DNA of 36,059 nucleotides from Beijerinckiaceae bacterium (GCA_019753285.1 JAIELD010000075.1:1-36059); one strand, 5' to 3'; positions 7,173 through 16,168 are shown, counted from the stretch's first letter. Program-made: numbers and translations. The notes: generated by a model not told the origin, from the sequence alone.

Positions 7173-8240
7173 ATGAAGGACAACGTTGCAACGCTAGAGG
7201 CGAGACGAAAGCCGGCGAAGCGCCTTTGGCTCGATTACACGCTGGTCTTGATCGCGTTTCTCGCGGTGTTTTTTGTCGTCTCCGCCGTCAAGGCGCAGAC
7301 AGTCCTTCTGAACGTCTCGTACGATCCGACGCGCGAATTCTACAAGGCGCTCAACGACGCGTTCATCGCAGAATGGAAGGCGAAGACCGGCGAAACGCTT
7401 GCAATTCGTCAATCGCATGGCGGTTCAGGCAAGCAGGCCCGCTCGGTGATCGACGGCCTCAATGCCGACGTCGTCACTCTAGCGCTTGCGGCAGACATCG
7501 ACGCGATCGCCCGCGAGGCGAAACTCCTGCCGGACACCTGGCAGAAGCGCCTTCCGAACAACGCCTCGCCCTATACCTCGACGATCGTGTTCCTCATCCG
7601 CAAGGGCAATCCCAAAGGCATCAAGGATTGGGACGATCTTGCAAAGCCGGGTATTTCGGTCGTCACGCCCAATCCGAAGACATCGGGCGGCGCGCGCTGG
7701 AATTATCTCGCCGCATGGGCCTATGGGGCGAAGAAATTCGAGAATGACGAGGCGAAGGTGAAGGGCTTCATCAGCGCCATCTACAAGAACGCACCGGTCC
7801 TCGATTCCGGTGCGCGCGGCGCGACGACGAGTTTTGCACAGCGCGGCATCGGCGACGTGCTGATCGCCTGGGAAAACGAGGCGCATCTCGCATTGCAGGA
7901 ATTCGGCGCGGACAAGTTCGAGATCGTCGCGCCGTCCCTCTCGATCCTTGCAGAGCCACCAGTCTCGCTCATCGACAAGAACGTCGATGCGAAAGGAACG
8001 CGCAAGCAGGCGGAGGCCTACCTCGAATACCTCTATTCGCCGGTCGGCCAGAAACTCGCCGCGAAATTCTTCTACCGTCCCGTCAGGCCGGAACTTGCCG
8101 AGGCGGCCGACCTGGCAAGGCTGCCGAAGCTTGACCTCATCACCATCAACGATACCATCTTCGGAGGCTGGACGAAGGTGCAGGCGCAGCATTTCGCCGA
8201 AAACGGCGTCTTCGACCAGATCTATCAGCCGAAGAAATAG
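7173..8240 (+). CDS. sbp: Periplasmic sulfate-binding protein
   Basis: A 355-residue sulfate ABC transporter substrate-binding protein that captures sulfate (possibly also thiosulfate) in the periplasm for the CysT/CysW/CysA importer. A charged n-region of about 20 residues precedes a hydrophobic segment (about 21-38) and a cleavage site near SAVKAQ, giving a signal peptide longer than usual. The mature part shows the family landmarks [43 protein letters not shown], then [16 protein letters not shown] and [13 protein letters not shown] chose ATG 7173 because AAGGAA lies six bases upstream. A longer reading from 7122 adds 17 residues without supporting signals. It is the first gene of a four- or five-gene operon, with cysT 26 bases downstream. 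The gene could equally be called cysP-like, because binding specificity cannot be read from sequence. Confidence 0.95.
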   Translation: MKDNVATLEARRKPAKRLWLDYTLVLIAFLAVFFVVSAVKAQTVLLNVSYDPTREFYKALNDAFIAEWKAKTGETLAIRQSHGGSGKQARSVIDGLNADVVTLALAADIDAIAREAKLLPDTWQKRLPNNASPYTSTIVFLIRKGNPKGIKDWDDLAKPGISVVTPNPKTSGGARWNYLAAWAYGAKKFENDEAKVKGFISAIYKNAPVLDSGARGATTSFAQRGIGDVLIAWENEAHLALQEFGADKFEIVAPSLSILAEPPVSLIDKNVDAKGTRKQAEAYLEYLYSPVGQKLAAKFFYRPVRPELAEAADLARLPKLDLITINDTIFGGWTKVQAQHFAENGVFDQIYQPKK

Positions 8241-8266
8241 CGGCGGTTCGCCGGGCGGGGTGGGTG

Positions 8267-9145
8267 ATGACGCAAACGTTGAGCGTTGAAGGTCCCTTGC
8301 GCCCCTCATCGGGCTGGCGCTTCGTCAAGCCATCGGTTCTTCCCGGTTTCAACATTGCGTTCGGCTACACGCTTCTCTGGCTCGGCCTGATCGTGTTGCT
8401 GCCGCTCGCGGCACTCGTCCTGCGCGCCAGCGGCATCGGTGTCTCCGGCCTCATCGCCCTCGCTTCCGAGCCGCGCGTCGCCGCCGCGCTCAAGCTATCG
8501 TTCGGGCTTTCCTTTCTCGCCGCTGCCGTCAACATGGTGTTCGGCCTGATCGTCGCCTGGGTGCTCACCCGGTATCGCTTTCCCGGCCGCCGCATGATCG
8601 ACGCTGTCGTCGATCTGCCCTTTGCGCTGCCGACCGCCGTTGCCGGCATTTCTCTCGCCTCGCTCTATGCGCCGAATGGTTGGGTCGGATCGCTGTTCGC
8701 TCCATACGACATCAAGATCGCCTACGCGCCTCCGGGCATCGCAATCGCGCTCATCTTCATCGGCCTGCCCTATGTCGTGCGCACGGTACAGCCGATCATC
8801 GTCGATCTCGAGCAGGACATCGAGGAGGCTTCCGCGACGCTCGGCGCGTATCGCTGGCAGACATTGCGCCGAGTCATCCTTCCAAGCCTGATGCCGGCGC
8901 TGCTGACCGGCTTTGCGCTCGCCTTCGCCCGCGCGGTCGGCGAATATGGATCGGTCATCTTCATCGCCGGCAACATCCCGTTTGTGTCGGAGATCGCGCC
9001 GCTGCTCATCATCACGCGGCTTGAGGAGTTCGACTACCGCGGCGCGACCGCGATCGCGACGATCATGCTGGCGATTTCGTTCAGCGCGCTGTTCGTCATC
9101 AACCTCATTCAGGCCTGGAGCCGCAGGAGGTTCGGAGATGCGTGA
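8267..9145 (+). CDS. cysT: Sulfate ABC transporter permease CysT
   Basis: A 292-residue inner-membrane permease with about six membrane segments. It carries the binding-protein-dependent transport (EAA loop) signature DIEEASATLGAYRWQTLRRV at roughly residues 184-203, which docks on the ATPase. The sequence DLPFALPTAVAGISLASLYA and the AVGEYGSVIFIAGNIPF block are characteristic of CysT/CysU rather than of molybdate permeases. It forms the transmembrane channel with CysW. The start is either GTG 8264 or ATG 8267, and I prefer the ATG. The last eight bases overlap the start of cysW, so the two are probably translationally coupled. Confidence 0.95.
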   Translation: MTQTLSVEGPLRPSSGWRFVKPSVLPGFNIAFGYTLLWLGLIVLLPLAALVLRASGIGVSGLIALASEPRVAAALKLSFGLSFLAAAVNMVFGLIVAWVLTRYRFPGRRMIDAVVDLPFALPTAVAGISLASLYAPNGWVGSLFAPYDIKIAYAPPGIAIALIFIGLPYVVRTVQPIIVDLEQDIEEASATLGAYRWQTLRRVILPSLMPALLTGFALAFARAVGEYGSVIFIAGNIPFVSEIAPLLIITRLEEFDYRGATAIATIMLAISFSALFVINLIQAWSRRRFGDA

Positions 9146-10001
9146 CGCGCTGTCGCTGCCGTCGACCTCTGGAGCGGGCTCCGTCCTCACGGAGAGCCTG
9201 CGGACGCGAACTGTGCTGATCGCGATCACCTTCCTCTTCCTCGGGCTGTTCCTCGTGTTGCCGCTGGTCGCGGTGTTCGTGGAGGCCCTGCGCAAGGGCT
9301 GGGGGGTCTTCTTCTCGGCTTTTGCCGACCCTGATGCCCGCTCTGCCATATCCCTCACGCTCACCGTCGCGGCGATTGCGGTGCCTCTCAATCTCGTGTT
9401 CGGTGTTGCGGCCGCCTGGTCGATCACCAAATTCGACTTCAGGGGCAAAAGCCTGCTCGTCACGCTGATCGACCTGCCTTTTTCGGTTTCGCCGGTCGTG
9501 TCCGGGCTCGTCTATGTATTGCTGTTCGGCGCGCAGGGCCTGTTCGCCCCGCTGCTGAAGGCCTATCACATCGAGATCATTTTCGCGGTGCCGGGCATCA
9601 TTCTTGCGACGATCTTCGTCACCTTTCCTTTCATCGCGCGCGAGCTCATCCCGTTGATGCAGGAGCAGGGCATCGCCGATGAGGAAGCCGCGCTGACGCT
9701 TGGTGCCTCGCCGCTTCGGATGTTCTGGACGGTGACGCTGCCCAACATCAAATGGGGATTGCTCTACGGCGTGCTGCTCTGCAACGCGCGGGCGATGGGC
9801 GAGTTCGGCGCGGTCTCGGTCGTATCCGGGCATGTGCGCGGGCTCACCAACACCATGCCGCTGCATGTCGAGATTCTCTACAACGAGTATAATTTCGTGG
9901 CGGCCTTCGCCGTCGCGTCGCTGCTGGCGCTGCTGGCGCTTGCGACGCTCGTCCTCAAAACCGTGCTGGAGTGGCGGTTCGATCAGGACGTCGCAGGATG
10001 A
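9138..10001 (+). CDS. cysW: Sulfate ABC transporter permease CysW
   Basis: A 287-residue inner-membrane permease, partner of CysT. Six or so hydrophobic segments are visible. Family landmarks include VTLIDLPFSVSPVVSGLVYV, the EAA loop IADEEAALTLGASPLRMFW, and the CysW-type ARAMGEFGAVSVVSGHVRG. The start at ATG 9138 is supported by AGGAGG seven bases upstream and by the eight-base overlap with cysT. The next gene, cysA, begins 46 bases after the stop. No part appears missing or altered. Confidence 0.95.
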   Translation: MRDALSLPSTSGAGSVLTESLRTRTVLIAITFLFLGLFLVLPLVAVFVEALRKGWGVFFSAFADPDARSAISLTLTVAAIAVPLNLVFGVAAAWSITKFDFRGKSLLVTLIDLPFSVSPVVSGLVYVLLFGAQGLFAPLLKAYHIEIIFAVPGIILATIFVTFPFIARELIPLMQEQGIADEEAALTLGASPLRMFWTVTLPNIKWGLLYGVLLCNARAMGEFGAVSVVSGHVRGLTNTMPLHVEILYNEYNFVAAFAVASLLALLALATLVLKTVLEWRFDQDVAG

Positions 10002-10047
10002 TCCTTGATCGCACCACCTCGAACGCGCGACCGCCGGGAGCCTGGGA

Positions 10048-11169
10048 ATGGAAATCCGAATAGACCGCATAGCCAAGGAGTTCGGAGGCTCCAAAGCGCT
10101 CGACGGCGTCGATCTGACGATCGGCTCCGGCGAGCTCGTCGGGCTGCTCGGTCCGTCCGGCTCCGGCAAGACGACGCTGCTGCGCATCATCGCGGGGCTC
10201 GAGATGCCGACCAGCGGCAGCATCTTCTTCGACTCCGACAATGCATCCGGCTGGACGGTGCAGGAGCGTCGCGTCGGCTTCGTCTTCCAGCAATATGCCT
10301 TGTTCCGCCACATGAGCGTGTTCGAGAACGTCGCCTACGGGCTGCGGGTGCGGCCCAAGAAGACGCGCCCGCATGAAACCGACATCGTCCGCCGTGTCGC
10401 CTCGCTGCTCGATCTGATGCAGCTCGGCGATTATGGCAGGCGCTTCCCCGCCCAGCTTTCCGGCGGGCAGCGCCAGCGCGTCGCGCTGGCCAGAGCTCTC
10501 GCCGTCGAGCCGCGGGTGCTCCTGCTGGACGAGCCTTTCGGCGCGCTCGATGCGGCGGTGCGCAAGGAGCTTCGAAGCTGGCTGCGGACGCTGCACAACA
10601 AGACCGGCCATACCAGCGTGTTCGTCACCCATGACCAGGACGAGGCGCTGGAGCTCTCCGACCGCGTGGCTGTCCTCAATCGTGGCCGGATCGAGCAGGT
10701 CGGAACGCCGGACGCCATCTACGATTCGCCCCGGACGCCGTTCGTGTTCGGCTTCATCGGAACATCGAGCCGCATCGCGGTCACCATTGCAGGCGGACAG
10801 GTCTCGCTCGACGGCTCGATCCTGCCGCTGACGCCGGCGGCCCTGCCTGACGGGCCGGCGACGCTCTATGTGCGGCCAGGCGACTTCACCGTTGCCGATG
10901 GGGCGAATGGCAGCATCCATGGGCTGGTGACCGTGCAGCGCCGCATCGGTCCCGTCCGCCGGATCGAGGTGGCTGTCGGCGCGGCGCGGGCGCTGGTCGA
11001 GATCGACATACCGGCTCACAGGACCTTCGAAATCGGCAAGCCCGTGTCGATCAGCCTGTTGCGCGCGGCGGTCTTTCCGGAAGCTGGCGGTATCGAGCCG
11101 GTGTGCGTCGAGACGGCATTGATGCCGAGCGTGCTGCCGCTGCATCAGCCGTCCCGCTGGCATGCCTGA
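10048..11169 (+). CDS. cysA: Sulfate/thiosulfate import ATP-binding protein CysA
   Basis: A 373-residue ABC ATPase that powers sulfate uptake through CysT/CysW. It has the Walker A motif GPSGSGKTT at residues 35-43, the Q-loop FVFQQYALFRHM near 79-89, the signature LSGGQ at 137-141, Walker B LLLDEPFGALD at 158-168 and the switch histidine in VTHDQDEA (His195). The N-terminal IRIDRIAKEFGGSKALDGV is typical of CysA. After about residue 235 comes a regulatory domain of the TOBE type, ending near LLRAAVFPE. A GGGAG stretch lies upstream of the ATG. Its 3' end overlaps the downstream hydrolase gene by eight bases. Confidence 0.95.
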   Translation: MEIRIDRIAKEFGGSKALDGVDLTIGSGELVGLLGPSGSGKTTLLRIIAGLEMPTSGSIFFDSDNASGWTVQERRVGFVFQQYALFRHMSVFENVAYGLRVRPKKTRPHETDIVRRVASLLDLMQLGDYGRRFPAQLSGGQRQRVALARALAVEPRVLLLDEPFGALDAAVRKELRSWLRTLHNKTGHTSVFVTHDQDEALELSDRVAVLNRGRIEQVGTPDAIYDSPRTPFVFGFIGTSSRIAVTIAGGQVSLDGSILPLTPAALPDGPATLYVRPGDFTVADGANGSIHGLVTVQRRIGPVRRIEVAVGAARALVEIDIPAHRTFEIGKPVSISLLRAAVFPEAGGIEPVCVETALMPSVLPLHQPSRWHA

Positions 11170-12031
11170 GCGCTCGGCTAGACAAAACCCGATCGGCAAG
11201 CTTCTTCGGCTGCTCGTCGGCGCGGCGGTCGCCTGTCACGTCGCCGGGGCGGCACGGGCGCAAACCCGTCACGAGGTTCCAAGAGCCGGCGGCGGTAACA
11301 CGACGCTTCTGGACTACCCGCCGCGCGAGCGACAGGACTGCCCTCCGACCGTCATCTTCTCGCACGGGTTCGGCGGCGACGAAACTCAGCTTGCCGGCTT
11401 GGCTCGTGCTCTTGCCGCCAATGGCTGGCGCGTCCTCGCGATGCGGCATGCCGAAAGCGGCCGGCCCGCATTAAGGGCGGTGCTGTTCTCGGGGTTGCCC
11501 GCCATAGACGATGCCGCGCGCGCCGCGCCCTTGCACACGGCGCGCTTTGCCGATCTCGACGCAGCCTATGGCGAGGCGACGCGGCGCTGCAGGCCGTTTC
11601 CGCTCATCCTTGCCGGGCATTCAATGGGCGCGCAGACAACGATGATGGAAGCTGGCGCGGTGGCCCGCATCGGCCCGGCCGGAGGCAACCGGTTCGACGC
11701 CTATATCGCGCTGTCGCCGCAAGGCGTCGGATCCGCCTTTGCCCCCGGCGCCTGGCGCGCCGTCAACAAGCCCGTCCTCATGATAACGGGCACGAGGGAT
11801 CGTGTCGCCAACGGCGATTTTCGCGAGCGCCTGAGCGCGTTTGAAGGGATGCCGCCAGGCAACAAGAGGCTAGCCATCCTGCCGGGTGCCGGGCATCTGC
11901 AGATCGGCGGCATCGGCAGCCGTTCCGTGGCGGAGACGGTGACGGCGCTCGTGCTGGAATTTACGGGTGAGGTCAAAGCCCGGCATGTCGCGCGGAGCCG
12001 GATCGCCGGTGTCGAGACCCGCGAAAAATGA
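11162..12031 (+). CDS. Secreted alpha/beta hydrolase
   Basis: A 289-residue predicted periplasmic alpha/beta hydrolase. The N-terminus has basic residues, a hydrophobic stretch (about 14-30) and an Ala-X-Ala-like cleavage site near GAARAQ. The oxyanion loop is SHGFGGDET (about 67-75), the nucleophile elbow is GHSMG at 142-146 with Ser144, an acid lies in ITGTRDRV, and the catalytic histidine is probably in LPGAGHLQIGG. It likely hydrolyses an ester or related bond, and the substrate is unknown. It starts inside the last codons of cysA, in a different frame, so it is probably translated from the sulfate operon. Whether it handles a sulfur-containing substrate or is merely co-transcribed cannot be told. 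A perfect hairpin follows the stop at once. Confidence 0.82.
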   Translation: MPERSARQNPIGKLLRLLVGAAVACHVAGAARAQTRHEVPRAGGGNTTLLDYPPRERQDCPPTVIFSHGFGGDETQLAGLARALAANGWRVLAMRHAESGRPALRAVLFSGLPAIDDAARAAPLHTARFADLDAAYGEATRRCRPFPLILAGHSMGAQTTMMEAGAVARIGPAGGNRFDAYIALSPQGVGSAFAPGAWRAVNKPVLMITGTRDRVANGDFRERLSAFEGMPPGNKRLAILPGAGHLQIGGIGSRSVAETVTALVLEFTGEVKARHVARSRIAGVETREK

Positions 12032-12032
12032 A

Positions 12033-12058
12033 ACGTCCGGGATCGAGATCCCGGACGT
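12033..12058 (+). terminator. Hairpin terminator between convergent genes
   Basis: A perfect 11-bp stem, ACGTCCGGGAT paired with ATCCCGGACGT around a CGAG loop, begins two bases after the hydrolase stop. The bases after it (CTCCTTAAGTT) are only weakly T-rich, so termination may be less efficient than at a classic intrinsic site. The site lies between the sulfate operon and the convergent DUF1127 gene, and the symmetrical stem could serve both strands. Confidence 0.7.
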
Positions 12059-12101
12059 CTCCTTAAGTTAGCGGGCTGATGATTGATCTGACCGGTGGTC
12101 G

Positions 12102-12443
12102 TCAGGCCGCCTTGGCCATTGACCGAGGGCCTGCGACCGGCATCATCACATTCGCAGCATCGCCTCGAACTCGCTTCTGGGACTCGGCATGGCCGAGCCT
12201 GTCTCCGGCATGTTCGACAAGGTTTCCGGACGGATCGGTGAAAAAGGGTGCGTCCAGAGCCGAAAGAATGTCACCGCGCGTCAGACCGATATCTTTCAGA
12301 AGGCGGTCATCGGCGTGGCTCAGTTGCCAGACCGCGCGACGGTTTGCTGCTGCCTTCACGAGTCCGCGCGCCGCATCGGCGAGGTTCGTCGCGGCAGGCG
12401 CGAGCCGTCCGGCGATTTCCTTGATCGTGACCAGCATAAACAT
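12102..12443 (-). CDS. DUF1127 domain-containing protein
   Basis: A 113-residue protein. Residues 35-60 (RRAVWQLSHADDRLLKDIGLTRGDI) match the DUF1127 domain, a short Arg-rich helical motif found mainly in Alphaproteobacteria. Some members have been shown to bind RNA or act in stress and nutrient responses. Typical DUF1127 proteins are about 45-75 residues, and this one has an extra N-terminal helix and a 50-residue polar tail. Of two possible starts, ATG 12443 has AAAGGA eight bases upstream. ATG 12452 follows that site without a spacer and is disfavoured. It is divergent from a LysR regulator, with an inverted repeat between them, which suggests control by that regulator. Confidence 0.82.
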   Translation of the reverse strand: MFMLVTIKEIAGRLAPAATNLADAARGLVKAAANRRAVWQLSHADDRLLKDIGLTRGDILSALDAPFFTDPSGNLVEHAGDRLGHAESQKRVRGDAANVMMPVAGPRSMAKAA

Positions 12444-12495
12444 GGCGTCCATCCTTTAATTCGGTGTCGCAGCGGGCAAGCTGCGGCTTCAGGCC

Positions 12496-12513
12496 TTTTG
12501 CACCCCTGCAAAA
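12496..12513. promoter_or_regulatory. Inverted repeat between DUF1127 and LysR genes, candidate operator
   Basis: TTTTGCA-CCCC-TGCAAAA is a perfect 7-bp inverted repeat with a four-base spacer, 53 bases upstream of the DUF1127 start and about 127 bases before the LysR start. LysR-type regulators commonly bind T-N11-A dyads in divergent promoters of this kind. A terminator role is unlikely, because it is followed by no T-run and precedes rather than follows the genes. Binding by the adjacent regulator is an inference. Confidence 0.5.
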
Positions 12514-12640
12514 CGGCGTGATCAGTATCTACCAGAAAATGATTCATTTGACGTGCGAATGTTGTTGATGTCTAACATGAGAGAAACTGATCGGTATGCC
12601 CCGATCTGTTCGATTGCCCGCTCATGGAGTGATTGACGCC

Positions 12641-13546
12641 ATGCATCTCATCGATATCGATCAACTGAAGACGCTCATCGCCATCATCGATTCCGGCTCC
12701 TTCACCAAGGCGGCCGACATCGTCCACAAGACGCAGAGCGCCGTCTCGATGCAGATGAAGCGGCTCGAGGAGCGCGTCGGCAGGCCGATTTTCGGCAAGG
12801 ACGGGCGAGCCGTCCGACTGACGGAGGACGGGAAGCGGCTGCTCGACTATGCGCGGCGCATCGTTCGCCTCAGCCATGAATGCGTCACCAGCTTCAGCGA
12901 CGCGGTTCTGTCGGGCCGGGTACGGCTCGGCGTTCCGGATGATTACGCCGACCGGTATCTTCCGGAGATCCTGGCTGGCTTCACGCACTCCAATCCGAAG
13001 GTCGAGGTGACGGTGATGTGCGAGCCGACGCCGATGCTGATGGAGCGCATCCATTCCGGCGATCTCGATCTCGCCATCATCACGCATGATCAGGAACGTG
13101 GCCCGGCTGAAATCATCCGCCAGGAGCGGCTGCTCTGGGTGACGTCGGCGCGCCATGCCGTGCATGAGGAAACGCCGTTGCCGCTGGCCCTCGGTCGGCC
13201 GACCTGCAACTGGCGGCGGGCCGCCACGGACCGGCTCGACAGCATCGGCAGGCCGTTCCGACTGCTTTATTCGAGCTGGAACTCCTCCGCCGTCGGGGCT
13301 GCGATATCGGCCGGCCTCGCGGTCGGCGTGCTGCCGGAAAGCGCGATCCGGTCCGGCATGCGGGTGCTTGGGGCCTGCGACGGCTTTCCGGCCATGCCAT
13401 CGGTCAAGATCGCCATCGTACGCGGCCGGTCGGAAGATTTCCCGCTGGTCGATGCGCTGGCGGGGCATATACGCCAGAGCCTCGACAACCTGTCAGGCCG
13501 CGAGCCGGAGGCGGCGCCTGCCATCCAGGCGCTCGCCGCAGAGTAA
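12641..13546 (+). CDS. LysR family transcriptional regulator
   Basis: A 301-residue LysR-type regulator. Residues 1-62 hold the winged helix-turn-helix. The core reads IDIDQLKTLIAIIDSGSFTK (5-24) followed by AADIVHKTQSAVSMQMKRLE, with the canonical AVSxQxxRLE recognition helix. The C-terminal effector domain begins near GRVRLGVPDDYADRYLPEIL and ends with a SAGLAVGVLPESAI block. ATG 12641 is preferred because GGAGTG lies about ten bases upstream and it gives the standard N-terminal length. A reading from 12596 adds 15 unrelated residues. The effector is unknown. The neighbouring divergent DUF1127 gene is the most likely target besides itself. The stop is two bases from the convergent gshA stop. 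Confidence 0.93.
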   Translation: MHLIDIDQLKTLIAIIDSGSFTKAADIVHKTQSAVSMQMKRLEERVGRPIFGKDGRAVRLTEDGKRLLDYARRIVRLSHECVTSFSDAVLSGRVRLGVPDDYADRYLPEILAGFTHSNPKVEVTVMCEPTPMLMERIHSGDLDLAIITHDQERGPAEIIRQERLLWVTSARHAVHEETPLPLALGRPTCNWRRAATDRLDSIGRPFRLLYSSWNSSAVGAAISAGLAVGVLPESAIRSGMRVLGACDGFPAMPSVKIAIVRGRSEDFPLVDALAGHIRQSLDNLSGREPEAAPAIQALAAE

Positions 13547-13548
13547 GC

Positions 13549-14919
13549 TTAGTAGACGCGATCGCGGAACACGGGCTCGACCTTTTCGGTCCAGTCGGTG
13601 CGGTAAAGCTCGATAAGCTCGTCGGCCTGCGTCTGGCCCTTGTCGAGCAACGCGTAGAGGGGCGTGAGATAGCCGGTCTCGTCCGATCCGTCGATGCCGA
13701 TCCGACCGCGTGCTCGCAGCCCCATAGTCGAGATCGTAAGCAGGTCGCGGGCGATGTCGAGCACCGGTCGTCCGCCGATGGTGGCTGTCAGCGCCTGCTG
13801 CGGAACGTCGTCCCGCAGCGCCTGCCGCTCTTCGGCGTTCCAGGTCTTGGCAAGGTCCCACGCCGCGTCGAGAGCGGCTTCGTCATAGTAAATGCCGGTC
13901 CAGAAAGCTGAAAACGCCGTGATGATCGGCAGCGGGCCGACATCGGCCCCCCGCATTTCAAGGTATTTTTTCAGCCGCACCTCGGGGAAGATGGTGCCGA
14001 GATGGTTGGCCCAGTCCGACACATAGGCGCGCTCGCCCTGTATCGGACGGAAATTGCCTTCCATAAGCTCGCGGAACGACGCGCCTGCAACGTCATGATA
14101 GGTATCGCCGCGCTTCAAAAAATACATCGGCACATCGAGCGCGTAATCCACGTAGCGCTCGAAGCCCATACCGTCCTCGAAGGCGAAAGGCAGCATCCCG
14201 GCGCGGTTGTTGTCCGTGTCACGCCAGATTTCGCTGCGATAGGACTTGAATCCGTTGAGACGTCCTTCGAGAAACGGCGAATTGGCAAAGATGGCGGTCG
14301 CGATCGGCTGCAGCGCGAGGCCGACCCGCAGCTTCTTGACCATGTCGGCTTCCGAGCTGAAGTCGAGATTGACCTGGACGGTCGAGGTGCGGAACATCAT
14401 GTCGAGGCCGTGCTTGCCGACCTTCGGCATGTAGTTCGCCATGATCTTGTAGCGGGCCTTGGGCATGACGGGCGTATCGGCGAGTGTCCAGAGCGGGCTG
14501 GCACCGATGCCGAGAAAGCCGATGCCGAGCGGTTCGGCCACTTCCTTGAGCTGCGCGAGATGGGCCATCGTCTCGACATGGGTCTGATGCAGCGTCTCGA
14601 CCGGTGCCCCGGACAATTCGAACTGCCCGCCGGGCTCGAGCGAGATCGCTCCGCCGCCCGTCACGTCGAGCAGGCCGATCGGGTGGTCGCCCTCCATGAT
14701 CGGCTCCCAGCCGAGCAGGCCCTGCATCCCTTCGAGCAGCGCCCTGATGCCACGGCGCCCTTCATAAGGGACAGGTGCCAGCGTGTCCTTGTAGAACGGG
14801 AATTTCTCGTGTTCCGTTCCGAGTTTGAAACTGTTCTGCGGTTTGCATCCCTTGGCGATCCAGGCGACGAGTTCGTCGCGAGATTGGATCGGGGTGAGGT
14901 CCACGACGTCACGCGCCAT
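13549..14919 (-). CDS. gshA: Glutamate-cysteine ligase, plant/alphaproteobacterial type
   Basis: A 456-residue enzyme of the third glutamate-cysteine ligase lineage (shared by plants and Alphaproteobacteria). It catalyses the first, ATP-dependent step of glutathione synthesis in the cytosol. Clear landmarks are FKLGTEHEKFPFY near residue 31, the GGGAISLEPGGQFELSGAP block near 88-106, the MMFRTSTVQVNLDFSSE strand, the SYRSEIWRDTDNNRAGMLPF block, and FEDGMGFERYVDYALDVPMY. The length fits the family. ATG 14919 is followed by a normal N-terminus and preceded by only a weak AAGG. In related genomes gshA often lies directly after rsmE. Here 2.5 kb with two other genes separates them. Confidence 0.95.
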   Translation of the reverse strand: MARDVVDLTPIQSRDELVAWIAKGCKPQNSFKLGTEHEKFPFYKDTLAPVPYEGRRGIRALLEGMQGLLGWEPIMEGDHPIGLLDVTGGGAISLEPGGQFELSGAPVETLHQTHVETMAHLAQLKEVAEPLGIGFLGIGASPLWTLADTPVMPKARYKIMANYMPKVGKHGLDMMFRTSTVQVNLDFSSEADMVKKLRVGLALQPIATAIFANSPFLEGRLNGFKSYRSEIWRDTDNNRAGMLPFAFEDGMGFERYVDYALDVPMYFLKRGDTYHDVAGASFRELMEGNFRPIQGERAYVSDWANHLGTIFPEVRLKKYLEMRGADVGPLPIITAFSAFWTGIYYDEAALDAAWDLAKTWNAEERQALRDDVPQQALTATIGGRPVLDIARDLLTISTMGLRARGRIGIDGSDETGYLTPLYALLDKGQTQADELIELYRTDWTEKVEPVFRDRVY

Positions 14920-15117
14920 TTAAATACCTTCGTCAAATCAGAGGTTTAAGGGCTCGAAGCGTCAACCGGTCCGGTCGATGCGATGCCGCCCCCATTGGTT
15001 ACGCCTGACATAGAGGGTCTCCCGCCTGCCCACAACGGGGATCAGGCAGAATTGTGGCGGTGGACGCACGCCGGTCCGGCGGTCCGAGGGTTTCGATCGT
15101 CGACGAAATCGTCCGGG

Positions 15118-16041
15118 TCAGAGTTGGTAGGGATCGACCGGCACGAAATATTTTCGTCGCCACAGGCCCGGCATGCCCAGACCCAGCATATGCCGTGTCA
15201 CCACGAGCGCCGGGTAGACGACCCTGTCGCGCAGAAAGCCGCGCAGTCTTGCCCTGCGCGTCATCCAGTCCCGCGTGGCCGGCTCGGCCGCATGTCCGTC
15301 TCGTGGCCCGCCGGCATCGGCCATCGCCTCGGGAGCCTTGTCCCATTGCAGATCGGCGTAATCACTCTGCTGAGGCACCGTGAAGGTCTCGAAATCGGCT
15401 AATTTGCGCGCGACGACAAGAATTTGCGCCGCCTCGCTGGTCGTGAACTGCACCCGTTGACCAAGCGCGCGCGGGTCCGTCGCGCGAAACCAGCGGGCTG
15501 GGCTCAGCATCGTGACGATGTAGACGTCGATATCGCCGAAACCGTTGGCTTCGAGCACGCGATAGAACAATTCCGGCGAGAACTGGTAGAAGCCGTGGCC
15601 GCATTGACCATTGGCCGCGCTTGAGACCAGCAGCGTGCCGCCGGTCTTCGTCAGCTTCATGGCGTTGCGAAGCGCCTGCGCGACATCGAACACATGTTCG
15701 ATCGTGCCGCCATCATAGACGAACTGCGAAGCGCCTTCGAAAGCAGGCGGGATCGGTTCGTTGAGGTCATGGATGATGTCGGCTCCCTCGTAACGGGACG
15801 CGTCCAGCGAGCGGACTGTCTTGAAGCCGCAGGAGCGCAAGAACGGCTCGGCAAAAGTGTGGCGCGCGATCTCCTGGCAATCGGGCTGTGTCCAACCGAG
15901 GCGAAAGCCCTTGGACAGTCTTTGCAGCGCGGATCGGCCCACGAAAAGCTCGGGTCGGCCAAGACAGAGGATTTCGTCTCCCACCCGGCCTGATGTCTTC
16001 AAAGCGAGGATGAGTTTCGCTTCTTCGGCATTTACGCCCAT
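15118..16041 (-). CDS. SAM-dependent methyltransferase-like protein
   Basis: A 307-residue protein resembling class I methyltransferases. The block FVYDGGTIEHVFDVAQALRN at about 107-126, then TKTGGTLLVSSAANGQ and GHGFYQFSPELFY at 148-160, match a subfamily I recall from polysaccharide and secondary-metabolite clusters. The usual glycine-rich SAM-binding motif I is not obvious. The corresponding strand seems to be KTVRSLDASRYEGADIIHDL, so activity is not assured. The last 60 residues are basic and end near the membrane-interacting-looking YPALVVTRHMLGLGMPGLW. It lies between the YbdK-type ligase (127 bases upstream) and gshA (about 200 bases downstream), all on the minus strand. No good ribosome binding site precedes the ATG. 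Substrate unknown. Confidence 0.7.
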   Translation of the reverse strand: MGVNAEEAKLILALKTSGRVGDEILCLGRPELFVGRSALQRLSKGFRLGWTQPDCQEIARHTFAEPFLRSCGFKTVRSLDASRYEGADIIHDLNEPIPPAFEGASQFVYDGGTIEHVFDVAQALRNAMKLTKTGGTLLVSSAANGQCGHGFYQFSPELFYRVLEANGFGDIDVYIVTMLSPARWFRATDPRALGQRVQFTTSEAAQILVVARKLADFETFTVPQQSDYADLQWDKAPEAMADAGGPRDGHAAEPATRDWMTRRARLRGFLRDRVVYPALVVTRHMLGLGMPGLWRRKYFVPVDPYQL

Positions 16042-16168
16042 CGATCAAGTCCACAGCAACGAAAAATCGGACTTTACCCATGTCATGAGAAGGTTGAGAT
16101 ATCGACGACGTTGTCGCTCATGCGACTTTATGGTCACCGAATCCTGAACGGATAACCGTAAGGCAAGC

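Noticed and set aside
9955..11199. 414-codon and neighbouring 402-codon (9105-10313) minus-strand frames opposite cysW/cysA
   Set aside because: They are Arg/Gln/His-rich shadow translations of confidently identified transporter genes, and their start and end positions follow the codon pattern of the real genes.
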